Under the pieces are notes generated by a model. It was not told the origin of the DNA and did not search any database. It saw only the letters and a program-made list of their open reading frames with translations. A stretch of DNA of 64,000 bases, from contig UWYT01000178.1 of the NCBI GenBank assembly GCA_900608495.1, positions 1 to 64,000 on the forward strand. Reading direction: 5' to 3'. Shown one piece after another: positions 9,390-17,374 of this stretch. Made by a program: the position numbers and the translations under genes. This DNA is from Olavius algarvensis spirochete endosymbiont (lineage in GTDB: Bacteria; Spirochaetota; Spirochaetia; DSM-2461). Positions within the stretch are counted from its first letter, which is position 1, and every line of letters begins with the position of its first letter.

Positions 9390-10298
9390 GTGATAGAAAC
9401 ACTCAGAAAGCCCGAGTGGTTGAAGATACAACTCAATACCGCAGAGAACACAGGCACAATTAAGCGAAAGCTGCGTGTGAGGAATTTGAACACGGTGTGC
9501 AAGGAAGCTCGGTGTCCAAACCTCCACGAATGCTGGAGTGAGTTCCGAACCGCTACTTTTATGATACTCGGATCTATTTGCACTCGAAGCTGCCGATTTT
9601 GTGCAGTGGAGGGAGGGAAGTCTCCGGAAGCCCTGGATGAGGACGAGCCGCGACGAGTAGCTTTGACTATAAAAGAACTCGGTATCGAACATGCGGTGAT
9701 TACCATGGTATCTAGGGACGACTTGGAAGATGGGGGTGCTAATCATCTGGCAGCCACTCGGATGGCCATAGGAGCTATGAATCCTGCGATTACAGTGGAA
9801 TACCTCTCTTCGGATATGAATAGCCGCAGAGAAAGCATAGCGACACTCGTTGAATCGGCTCCGGATGTAATCGGCCATAATCTTGAAACTGTACGACGCC
9901 TCACCCCCCTTGTTCGATCCAACAGTAATTACGACCGTTCCCTGGATTTTTTAGAGACCGCCAAAGAAATGGCCCCCAACATTTTGATTAAAAGCAGCAT
10001 CATGTTAGGACTCGGCGAAGAAAAATACGAAGTTCTGGAAACCATGTCGGATATCAAAAAAACGGGGTGTGACGCTCTCTACATAGGACAGTATTTGCAA
10101 CCAACCAGGAACAGGAGACATCTGCCGGTAATGCGCTATTGGGATCCCGATGATTTCCTCAAACTTAAGGAAAATGCTCTCAACATGGGATTTATCTATG
10201 TTGAAGCGGGTCCGATGGTTAGATCCAGTTATCACGCCGGAAACCATAAGGAACTGTTCCGGAAATATCGCGCAAAAAGATTGGCTTACACTCGATGA
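9390..10298 (+). CDS. lipA: Lipoyl synthase
   Basis: LipA inserts two sulfur atoms into octanoyl groups on lipoyl domains. Both iron-sulfur sites are intact: the auxiliary CKEARCPNLHEC pattern (CX4CX5C) and the radical-SAM CTRSCRFC motif. The C-terminal RSSYHAG contains the serine that ligates the auxiliary cluster. The length of 302 residues is typical. The start is a GTG at 9390, placing RKPEWLK near the N-terminus as in other LipA proteins; the ribosome-binding site is weak. No lipB, lplA or lipoylated dehydrogenase gene is nearby, so its partners must be elsewhere. Confidence 0.95.
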   Translation: MIETLRKPEWLKIQLNTAENTGTIKRKLRVRNLNTVCKEARCPNLHECWSEFRTATFMILGSICTRSCRFCAVEGGKSPEALDEDEPRRVALTIKELGIEHAVITMVSRDDLEDGGANHLAATRMAIGAMNPAITVEYLSSDMNSRRESIATLVESAPDVIGHNLETVRRLTPLVRSNSNYDRSLDFLETAKEMAPNILIKSSIMLGLGEEKYEVLETMSDIKKTGCDALYIGQYLQPTRNRRHLPVMRYWDPDDFLKLKENALNMGFIYVEAGPMVRSSYHAGNHKELFRKYRAKRLAYTR

Positions 10299-10399
10299 AT
10301 TCGTTTTCCTCGAGATTCGAACAATGAACCGGGTATCGGGGACGGATTCCGACAGGGTTGCTGTGGCAGGCTCTGGAGTTTAGTCGGGTTTGTATGATT

Positions 10400-10429
10400 G
10401 TTGTATTGCTTAGTCGAAATGTATACAAC
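10400..10429. repeat. Inverted repeat upstream of arcA
   Basis: GTTGTAT and ATACAAC form 7-bp arms separated by 16 bases, ending 29 bases before the arcA start. The position suits an operator or a 5' leader hairpin. A TATGAT hexamer at 10393-10398 might be a -10 box, but no convincing -35 accompanies it. Nothing else is visible in the 160-base lipA-arcA gap. Confidence 0.3.
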
Positions 10430-10458
10430 CGGACGTCGAACTCGATCCAGGACTGTCT

Positions 10459-11727
10459 GTGAAACCTGGATTGGTTGTATCTTCGGAAGTGGGAGCTCTG
10501 CGAAAGGTGCTACTGCACAGACCAGGGAAGGAGGTGGAAACCCTAACTCCCGAGATGCTGGAAAATCTTCTCTTCGAAGACATTCCGTGGTTAAAAAAGC
10601 TGCGTGAAGAGCACGATGGATTTGCGGATCTACTCAGAAAACAGGGCTGCGAAGTCTATTACTACTCCGATTTGTTAAGGGAAGTGCTTCATGATACCAA
10701 TCTTGCAAGGGAAGTCGCCGAGTATTTGGTTCCGACTGGGAGACTTCCGCAGTCGAGTCTGCGAAATGAGGTTCTGGAATTTTTACTGGCTATGAGCGCA
10801 GATGCCTTAGTCGAAGTTATGATTGCTGGCCTGAGAAAAGACGAAATTTCGCACGGCAGAAGGAATAGAAGTCTATCATGGTGGATTCAGGAAGACTTCC
10901 CTTTTTACATAGACCCACTACCCAATCTCTACTTCACGCGGGATCCTGGGATGATTATCGGAACCGGTATGGTATTGGGTTTGATGCAAACTCAGGCTAG
11001 GAGCAGAGAAGTTTACTTACTCAATCTAATTCGCTGCCATCATGAGCTATTCGCTCCTGTTCGAGACAGGCTGTGGTACGGACCGAATAACGATAAGGAT
11101 TGGCAAAACTACGCGACGCAGTGGCATGGGCCGGGAAATTCTTTGGAGGGGGGAGATATTCTGGTGCTTTCAGATACGGCGGTTGTGATGGGGGTGAGTA
11201 TGCGCAGTAGTGTCAACGCGGTTGAGACACTGGCGGAACATCTTTTTCGCAGTGATTCTGGTATTCGTGAAATCCTGGTTGTAAAGATACCGGTAGCTCG
11301 AGCCTGCATGCATCTGGATACGGTGCTCACCATGGTGGATTGGGATAGCTTCATTCTATTCCCAGGAATAGCCGATTCGATTCAAGTATTTAAGCTAAGC
11401 CCAGGGCGTGCTGGTACGCTCAAAATCAAAGAAGCACGTAGTTTGGAGAAGGGGCTGGCCGACGTACTTGGAGTGCATCGGGTGCGACTCATTGCCAGTG
11501 GAATCAGAGATGGGAACATCGCGGCAAGAGAGCAGTGGAACAACAGCGCGAATACACTGGCCATCGCACCGGGCAAAATCATCACCTACAATCGTAACAA
11601 CTCAGCAAATGAGCTGTTCGAAAAGGCTGGCATCGAGGTTTTGGAAATCGATGGCTCGGAACTAACCAGGGGAAGGGGAGGACCCCGCTGTATGAGCATG
11701 CCCATCCTCCGTGACAACTCTCCTTAA
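10459..11727 (+). CDS. arcA: Arginine deiminase
   Basis: 422 residues matching ArcA, which hydrolyses arginine to citrulline and ammonia, the first step of the ADI pathway for ATP and acid protection. Catalytic-site motifs are FTRDPG, EGGDIL, the CMHLDTVLTM histidine block and the nucleophile Cys in RGGPRCMSMP near the C-terminus. The start is GTG at 10459 (KPGLVVSSEVGALRKVLLHRPG). The usual partners (ornithine carbamoyltransferase arcB, carbamate kinase arcC, antiporter arcD) are absent from the window, so the gene stands alone, as happens when the pathway is scattered. It converges with the DtxR-type regulator. Confidence 0.95.
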   Translation: MKPGLVVSSEVGALRKVLLHRPGKEVETLTPEMLENLLFEDIPWLKKLREEHDGFADLLRKQGCEVYYYSDLLREVLHDTNLAREVAEYLVPTGRLPQSSLRNEVLEFLLAMSADALVEVMIAGLRKDEISHGRRNRSLSWWIQEDFPFYIDPLPNLYFTRDPGMIIGTGMVLGLMQTQARSREVYLLNLIRCHHELFAPVRDRLWYGPNNDKDWQNYATQWHGPGNSLEGGDILVLSDTAVVMGVSMRSSVNAVETLAEHLFRSDSGIREILVVKIPVARACMHLDTVLTMVDWDSFILFPGIADSIQVFKLSPGRAGTLKIKEARSLEKGLADVLGVHRVRLIASGIRDGNIAAREQWNNSANTLAIAPGKIITYNRNNSANELFEKAGIEVLEIDGSELTRGRGGPRCMSMPILRDNSP

Positions 11728-11731
11728 GAGT

Positions 11732-11744
11732 CGGGGAATCCCCG
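11732..11744. repeat. GC-rich palindrome between arcA and regulator
   Basis: CGGGGA and TCCCCG flank a single base just 5 bases after the arcA stop, in the 55-base convergent gap. It could fold as a short hairpin at either transcript end, but neither strand has a following T-run, so it does not qualify as a standard intrinsic terminator. Confidence 0.3.
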
Positions 11745-11782
11745 CCTCCGAAGCAGTGCCAGTGCACAGCCGCTACTGCAAC

Positions 11783-12463
11783 TCAATCACAGGCCTGCCA
11801 CCTGATACAGGTTGAAAACCCAATCGGAATCTCCAGATTGCCAGTCCTGGCGATGCAAGCAGTTTCCGTTTCGGATTGCGATACTATCTCAACCTCCATG
11901 CCCGGCTCAAGCCCGTTCTCCTGACAGAAAGAAAGCATACCGTCAAGCAGTTCGCCCTCCTCAGTAATTCTGATAATCCTTACCCTCGTCCCCCTCTTAG
12001 CCTCTATCAGAGTTGGCGCAGTCAGATATTCTTGCTCTACGCTGGAACCAGGTAGCGGATTTCCATGCGGGCAGGTGCTTGGATAGTCAAACCGCTTCAA
12101 CAGATAAGCAGTTAACTCATCAGAAAGGGAAGCCTGTAGATTCACTGCCTCAGCGTCCGACTTATCCCAAGGATAACCCAGTGCTCGAACCAACAGATGC
12201 TCAAGCAAGAAATGGCGCTTTACGGCTTTCTCTGCCAAAGCACGCCCTTTGGTGGTTAGTTCAATCGTACCATAGCGTTTCTGAGCCACTAAGCCCAATC
12301 TTTTCAAACGTCCAACAGCCTGTGACACTGCCGGACGGGATACTCTGAGTCTGGCTGCCAAATCTGAATTCGGGACAACGCCATTATCGCGCTCAATGAA
12401 GAAAATCTGAACAAGATATTCGGGCGCAACCGGGAACTGACTTTTTAGCGACTCAAGAGTCAA
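11783..12463 (-). CDS. DtxR/MntR family metalloregulator with C-terminal FeoA-like domain
   Basis: 226 residues. The N-terminal winged helix (APEYLVQIFFIE, then SRPAVSQAVGRLKRLGLV) is a clear DtxR-family DNA-binding domain. The dimerisation domain follows (RHFLLEHLLVRALGYPW), and the last ~75 residues form an SH3/FeoA-like domain. His and Glu of the ancillary site are kept, but by my alignment the positions of DtxR C102, E105 and H106 read V, Q and A, and H98 reads D. Start is TTG at 12463 behind a GGAGA ribosome-binding site. It lies 57 bases downstream of the NDH-2 gene on the same strand. Expected role: metal-dependent repression of Fe/Mn or redox genes; the effector is uncertain. Confidence 0.82.
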   Translation of the reverse strand: MTLESLKSQFPVAPEYLVQIFFIERDNGVVPNSDLAARLRVSRPAVSQAVGRLKRLGLVAQKRYGTIELTTKGRALAEKAVKRHFLLEHLLVRALGYPWDKSDAEAVNLQASLSDELTAYLLKRFDYPSTCPHGNPLPGSSVEQEYLTAPTLIEAKRGTRVRIIRITEEGELLDGMLSFCQENGLEPGMEVEIVSQSETETACIARTGNLEIPIGFSTCIRWQACD

Positions 12464-12520
12464 ATCTTATCTCCATGCCTCATCGACATCCCCCCTTATT
12501 GACTCCAGAAACAAGCTGTA

Positions 12521-14356
12521 CTATCTCCGCACTTTTTTAATCGTGGGCTCACCGACATAGAGGAAAGTTCTCCGTGCCAGGTATGTGCCGTTCCACCATC
12601 TTTTCACGAAGGGAACAATCCAATAATCCAAACCAACTATCCGGCCAGAGCCTCCCATTAAGGCCAATGCAGCAAAAATATACCAAAGAATCGAGGAATC
12701 CGCCATCGCTCCCACTATAAGCATTATACCAAAAAGGATGGATGCTGCGGCAGAAAGCCAGGTAAATGCACCTCCAATCAACATCAACCCTATGAGTATT
12801 TCGAAAAAAACAATGCCCGTCTGAAAAAAGAAAGGCGCCCGGTTTACAGTCCAATGAGCAATCCAGACATAGAGCTCCCATGGCTTGGCAAGCAATGCTG
12901 ATCCATACTCAGCAGTTTCGACAGCGTTAGTAGCCGCCGTCACAGCATCCGTCCCGACATTCACCACCGATACAAAATCGTTCGATCTATCCAACCAACC
13001 CCCCAGAGCTTTCTCTAACCCTTGAATCAACCACTGTATTCCAACAAACACTCGGAGAGGAAGAAGCCAATATGCGGGAACCTTCCATGCGAAGAAAGAT
13101 CCAATCAAAGAGCGTCCGTAACGGATATCCAATATCTCATGTTTCAAATACGCCCAGGAGGCATTAAATCCTGCAATAGTAAATAAATAATACAAATTCA
13201 CCACATGCTTCATAGCCATCGCGAAAAAGCCGGCCATTGTAATTCCACCTGTGTGGGAAACCGCGAATTTACTGCCAATAGAAACCATATATCCATGATA
13301 CTTGCCGCGGTATCGCCGATAAACGCCCGCTTTTTCACCAAGCATTCTATCGATATCAACAGAGATATTGTAAGCTGCGGTCTTTGCTGTTTGTTCTGCC
13401 GCTTCAACTATCTGTGGAACAGGCACTCCATCCTCAAGGAACCAAATACCATCGCCAGCCATATAGGCATTCTCATGGCCGCTACAGCGCATAAAGACAT
13501 CGACTTCCTTTCGTCCCGCCTTGCCTTCCTTCAAAACAGGATTATCAGTGAAACAATTCCCCTTCACACCGCAAGTCCATACCTTTGTGCCGGCCTTGAT
13601 AACTTCACCACTCTTCAAATGAAAGGCCGTTGGAGTAGCCTTCGTTACAAGGGAATTAACTCGAATCTCCACACCCTTCTTCTCCATATATGCTTTTGCC
13701 TCAGCTCTCAATTTGCCGGGAAGCATCTGAAGTATATCCCCCAGGGCCTCAAGATTTATCAATCTCACATCTTTCGGGGACAGCGCATACTTTTCACATA
13801 GAACCGGCAAATATTCCACCAATTCACCGACTAACTCCACTCCCGTAAAACCCCCGCCGGCTACGACTACAGTCATAAGCTCACGGCGTCTTTCCTCATC
13901 GCTCTCAAGAGCAGCCTTACGATAAATCGTCTCAAGATGTCTCCGAATCCGCAGCGCATCGTCAATGGACCAGAGTGAAAGTGTATTGTCCTTCACACCC
14001 GCGATATTGAAGTCCGTCGGTATTCCGCCGTAGGCAAATAAAATTCTATCCCATTTGTACTCAGCGGTTTTACCAATCGCCCTTTTCCCATCAAAATCCA
14101 CATCCACAATTTCATCAAAAACTACATCCACATTGGTTCCTGAAAGTATTCTACCGTAGCTCACTTTTACAGACGCCTGCGGCACCCGATCGCCCGCGAC
14201 TTCGTGGAGTTCCGTCATCAAAGTGTGAAAACGATTTCGATCAACAAGAATAATCTTGACTGTTTTGCGCCTCTTATACTTCCTACTTAGAAACCTGGCC
14301 GCGCTCAAACCCGCATAACCGCCGCCAACTATCAGAATCCGCTTCGTTTCGCTCAT
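12521..14356 (-). CDS. NDH-2-type NADH dehydrogenase fused to a DoxX-like membrane domain
   Basis: The first ~400 residues are a type II NADH dehydrogenase: FAD-binding RILIVGGGYAGLSAARFL, the NADH-binding VVVAGGGFTGVELVGEL, and AYMAGDGIWF with the VPQIVEAAEQTA stretch. It would pass electrons from NADH to quinone without pumping protons. From about residue 430, membrane helices follow (FFAWKVPAYWLLPLRVFVGIQWLIQGLEK and three more), matching DoxX/quinol-oxidase-subunit-like proteins, so the enzyme carries its own anchor. ATG at 14356 is chosen over TTG at 14359; GGAGG lies about 9 bases upstream. apbE is divergent across ~45 bases. The DtxR-type gene follows and may be cotranscribed. Confidence 0.87.
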   Translation of the reverse strand: MSETKRILIVGGGYAGLSAARFLSRKYKRRKTVKIILVDRNRFHTLMTELHEVAGDRVPQASVKVSYGRILSGTNVDVVFDEIVDVDFDGKRAIGKTAEYKWDRILFAYGGIPTDFNIAGVKDNTLSLWSIDDALRIRRHLETIYRKAALESDEERRRELMTVVVAGGGFTGVELVGELVEYLPVLCEKYALSPKDVRLINLEALGDILQMLPGKLRAEAKAYMEKKGVEIRVNSLVTKATPTAFHLKSGEVIKAGTKVWTCGVKGNCFTDNPVLKEGKAGRKEVDVFMRCSGHENAYMAGDGIWFLEDGVPVPQIVEAAEQTAKTAAYNISVDIDRMLGEKAGVYRRYRGKYHGYMVSIGSKFAVSHTGGITMAGFFAMAMKHVVNLYYLFTIAGFNASWAYLKHEILDIRYGRSLIGSFFAWKVPAYWLLPLRVFVGIQWLIQGLEKALGGWLDRSNDFVSVVNVGTDAVTAATNAVETAEYGSALLAKPWELYVWIAHWTVNRAPFFFQTGIVFFEILIGLMLIGGAFTWLSAAASILFGIMLIVGAMADSSILWYIFAALALMGGSGRIVGLDYWIVPFVKRWWNGTYLARRTFLYVGEPTIKKVRR

Positions 14357-14401
14357 CAAGAGAACCCTCCATATCTGACCACATTACAATATACTTGCTC
14401 T

Positions 14402-15478
14402 ATGACAAAAATTAAATCGCCTGGAAGCAAGATAATTCTTCTTACGCTCGCGCTAGGCCTCACAATCGGATTAACCTTGCGTTCCATAGGCAGAGAAAAT
14501 AGTAAAACTGATATAATCGAAAATAGCAGGTTTCTTCTCGATACGCTTGTCTCAATCCGAATATACCAGAGCGATAGTCAAGAAATTCCTGACGGCGCTT
14601 TTGAGCTTATTGAAGAACTGGAAAATCAGCTGAGCCATTATGAAGCTTCAAGTGAAATCTCACGGATAAATTCCACTCCTGTCGGTACCGCGATTCCAGT
14701 TTCGGAGTCTACAAGAAAGTTAATATCGGTTGGTCTGCACTATGCCCGTCTCTCGGGTGGAGCCTTCGATCCCACAATTGGAGCCCTGGTTAACCTGTGG
14801 AACATTGGCACCGAGAATGCTCGGCTTCCCACTCTCCATGAAATACAGGCCACGCTACCCTTTGTGGACTATCGGGCCGTCTTAATAGCATCAGAAACCG
14901 TAACCCTCAAGCACCAACCGCCAACCTTAACTTCCACCCGAATGACGCTAGATCTTGGCGGAATCGCGAAAGGCTGGATAGCCGATCGCGTTGCGGAATT
15001 CCTACACAATAGCGGTGAACAGAACTTCCTCATCAACCTGGGCGGGAACATACTTGTCTCAGGTTCAAAACCAAACGGTGAAGCCTATAGGATAGGCATT
15101 CAAGACCCCTTCGACGACCGAGGGAAATATCTAGGCATCATCACTTTGGAAGTCGGGTCTGTGGTAACCTCAGGCATATACGAACGCTTTTTTGAATTAG
15201 ACGGCAAACGCTATCACCATATCCTGAGTACCAGCAACGGATATCCAATCGACAACGGACTTGCAGGGGTGACCATCTTATCCGAACACTCAGTTGACGG
15301 CGACGCCCTATCAACCGCAATCTTTGCACTGGGAATCGAAGAGGGTCTGAAACTTGTACACAGTCTCGAGGGTATTGAAGCCGTGTTAATTGATACAAAG
15401 GGCAACATACTGATCACACCCGGCGCGGAAGCGAATTTCGAACCTACCACCCCAAGTTTACAGGTTGAAGTACGGTAG
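14402..15478 (+). CDS. apbE: FAD:protein FMN transferase
   Basis: 358 residues with an uncleaved or cleavable hydrophobic N-terminus (KIILLTLALGLTIGLTL), so it acts outside the inner membrane. ApbE motifs are SRINS, GGAFDPTIGALVNLWNIG, DLGGIAKGWIADRV, NLGGNILVSG and the Mg-binding DALSTAIFALG. It transfers FMN from FAD onto Ser/Thr of Rnf, Nqr or other extracytoplasmic flavoproteins. No rnf or nqr genes are in the window. The divergent NDH-2/DoxX gene suggests a shared respiratory or redox theme, but this is inference. No good ribosome-binding site precedes the ATG. The 169 bases after it show no gene. Confidence 0.93.
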   Translation: MTKIKSPGSKIILLTLALGLTIGLTLRSIGRENSKTDIIENSRFLLDTLVSIRIYQSDSQEIPDGAFELIEELENQLSHYEASSEISRINSTPVGTAIPVSESTRKLISVGLHYARLSGGAFDPTIGALVNLWNIGTENARLPTLHEIQATLPFVDYRAVLIASETVTLKHQPPTLTSTRMTLDLGGIAKGWIADRVAEFLHNSGEQNFLINLGGNILVSGSKPNGEAYRIGIQDPFDDRGKYLGIITLEVGSVVTSGIYERFFELDGKRYHHILSTSNGYPIDNGLAGVTILSEHSVDGDALSTAIFALGIEEGLKLVHSLEGIEAVLIDTKGNILITPGAEANFEPTTPSLQVEVR

Positions 15479-15647
15479 TGGCATTCGCATCGAATTCAAA
15501 ATTCAAGTTCAACAGTCTACCTCACGCACTAAAAACCCATCCCGAAGGCTTACGCTCCCTGCTCCGAAACTTCCATAGCTTTGTAGCTACTTCGCGGCTA
15601 CCCCATACTCGAGCAACCTGGTATGGCTGACATCTAAATCAACACTT

Positions 15648-16670
15648 TCAATATCTAATCCCTCCGAAGAGAGAAGAGGAAAGCATATCCGTCCGCCCAC
15701 GCGCTACAGCAAGATTCCACCACTCGAAGCGGACGCCAATATACGCATGGTTGAAATACCATGAACCCTCAACTCTGTAATCAATCAAGTCGATTACTTC
15801 CCCCCCTGTTGCAGATGAATAGATACGCAATTCTCCCTTAAATACCAGGCGCTCCAGAGAGTCGGCATTGAATAGATGATACAACACCGGATCCTGTACC
15901 CAGAAGCCAAAAAAGAAAGCTGAATTATACTCTGTATCAACTTCCTTTACCGTATGAAGTGAAATTCCGAAATCAATTCCAATTTCCAGCCTTGACGAAG
16001 AGCTTTCGAGTACAAATCCCCTAAAATTGATTCCTAAGTCCAATGAATTAAACAAATCGCTCGGCTTACCCGGTGGCCAGGAGTATCCACTGCTCCGAAG
16101 GTTAAAACCTCCAGCTTTGCCAAGAAATGGCATCCAGTATCTGGCATCTAAACCAAGAGCCGCGAAAACAAACTCATTCCCAGTTAGCCATATATTCTTC
16201 AATTCCGATGACTGGGGATCTAGTGCAAACAGCTTCAATGAAATATCTGTCCGAAGGTTGTCCCGAAAATCAGCCGGATCCTTTTCGTTATCCCTTTCCC
16301 CTCTATCGATTGTGAATTTAGGATTAGGAGGCGATTCGCCATCGGTTTCGTCATTGGGTAACTCCACCTCAGCCACCTCTCCAGATGCCCAGTGTCTTTG
16401 CGCTTCATCTATTGCGGATAGTTCTTGAAAGGAAATTCTATAAGAATGAATCCTGGAATCCGTAGGATCAAGCTTTTCCGCTTCGTCAAGAGCCAGAAAT
16501 GCCTCCGCCCATAGTCCCTTTCCCGCAAAATCAAGGGCTGCAATGAGTAACTCGTCTAGTTCGGACTCAGGAACCTCCACCGCATAGTCTTCCTGAACTT
16601 CACTTTGAGCAAAAACTCGCCCCATCGAACTAAGTAAGTATATGAAAACAAAAAGTCTAATTGACTTCAA
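15648..16670 (-). CDS. Exported protein, probable outer-membrane beta-barrel with TPR-like N-terminus
   Basis: 340 residues. A signal peptide (FVFIYLLSSMGRVFA, then QSE) is followed by a short helical repeat resembling one TPR (ALDFAGKGLWAEAFLALDEAEKLDP), an acidic linker, and from about residue 150 alternating polar/hydrophobic strands (LGINFRGFVLESSSSRLEIGIDFGISL) ending GGIRY. A terminal aromatic residue and this strand pattern fit an outer-membrane barrel. I recognise no named family. It overlaps the end of aat by 14 bases and is the last gene of the clpS-clpA-aat run, so it may be coexpressed with the N-degron genes. Confidence 0.6.
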   Translation of the reverse strand: MKSIRLFVFIYLLSSMGRVFAQSEVQEDYAVEVPESELDELLIAALDFAGKGLWAEAFLALDEAEKLDPTDSRIHSYRISFQELSAIDEAQRHWASGEVAEVELPNDETDGESPPNPKFTIDRGERDNEKDPADFRDNLRTDISLKLFALDPQSSELKNIWLTGNEFVFAALGLDARYWMPFLGKAGGFNLRSSGYSWPPGKPSDLFNSLDLGINFRGFVLESSSSRLEIGIDFGISLHTVKEVDTEYNSAFFFGFWVQDPVLYHLFNADSLERLVFKGELRIYSSATGGEVIDLIDYRVEGSWYFNHAYIGVRFEWWNLAVARGRTDMLSSSLFGGIRY

Positions 16671-17355
16671 AGGAATTCCATAAGGCCGATTTCGGAAATT
16701 CCGGAAAGAATTTCTTCCAATTCCCTTTGAATGTCGGCTTCTTCAGCTCTAGAGCAAGCATGCCAAGAAATCTCTTTCGGGGAATATCAACAGCCCCAAA
16801 TGAAGAAAGGAGTTGAGTGTGTTGCTGACAGTCAATCAATCCAAAATCGGCATCGATCAAGGCACCAACAAGGGCTGCAAACGCCAGCTTCGAAGCTTCA
16901 GGCTGCAGGGTGAACATGGACTCGCCATAGAAGCATCCACCCAGAGCCACCCCGTAAAGTCCCCCCGCAAGTTCTTCACCTTTCCACGTCTCCACCGAAT
17001 GCGCATATCCCAATTCATTGAGCTTCGTATAGGCTTTCACCATATCATTTGTAATCCAAGTGCCCTTCTGAGCTGGTCGCTTAACTTCACGACAATGCCC
17101 AATCACCAATGGGAATGCTGCATCCAAAGTGAACCTGTAAGCACTTCTTCTGATATGCCTGCGCAGTTTCTTTGAGAGACGAATTTGTTTGGGGTGAAGT
17201 ATGAAACGTGGGTTTAAGCTCCACCAGAGTATCGGTTCCCCGTCGGTGAACCAGGGGAATATACCCCTGCGATATGCCGATAGAAGAATCTCTGGGGAAA
17301 GTTCGCCGCCAACAGCCACAATCTCCCCATCAGTTTCCGACGGATCTGGTAACAT
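16657..17355 (-). CDS. aat: Leucyl/phenylalanyl-tRNA--protein transferase
   Basis: Aat attaches Leu or Phe from tRNA to proteins with N-terminal Lys or Arg, creating an N-degron for ClpS-ClpAP. Conserved blocks are VAVGGELSPEILLSAYRRGIFPWF, ILWWSLNPR, the GTWITNDMV segment and GGLYGVALGGCFYGESMF, followed by LIDCQQ. The frame is open to 17472, deep inside clpA. I place the start at ATG 17355 (or GTG 17358), just after the clpA stop, although the ribosome-binding site is poor and the mature N-terminus is then about 10-15 residues shorter than in E. coli Aat. It is directly downstream of clpS and clpA, its functional partners. Confidence 0.9.
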   Translation of the reverse strand: MLPDPSETDGEIVAVGGELSPEILLSAYRRGIFPWFTDGEPILWWSLNPRFILHPKQIRLSKKLRRHIRRSAYRFTLDAAFPLVIGHCREVKRPAQKGTWITNDMVKAYTKLNELGYAHSVETWKGEELAGGLYGVALGGCFYGESMFTLQPEASKLAFAALVGALIDADFGLIDCQQHTQLLSSFGAVDIPRKRFLGMLALELKKPTFKGNWKKFFPEFPKSALWNSFEVN

Positions 17356-17374
17356 CACACTAACTTCGGGAGAA

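Noticed and set aside
9390-9395. An ATG rather than GTG start for lipA
   Set aside because: No in-frame ATG occurs near the conserved N-terminus; GTG gives the normal length.
15540-15605. Intrinsic terminator between apbE and the exported protein gene
   Set aside because: A short GTAGC/GCTAC stem exists but it lacks a T-run and continues into unrelated repeats; too weak to call.
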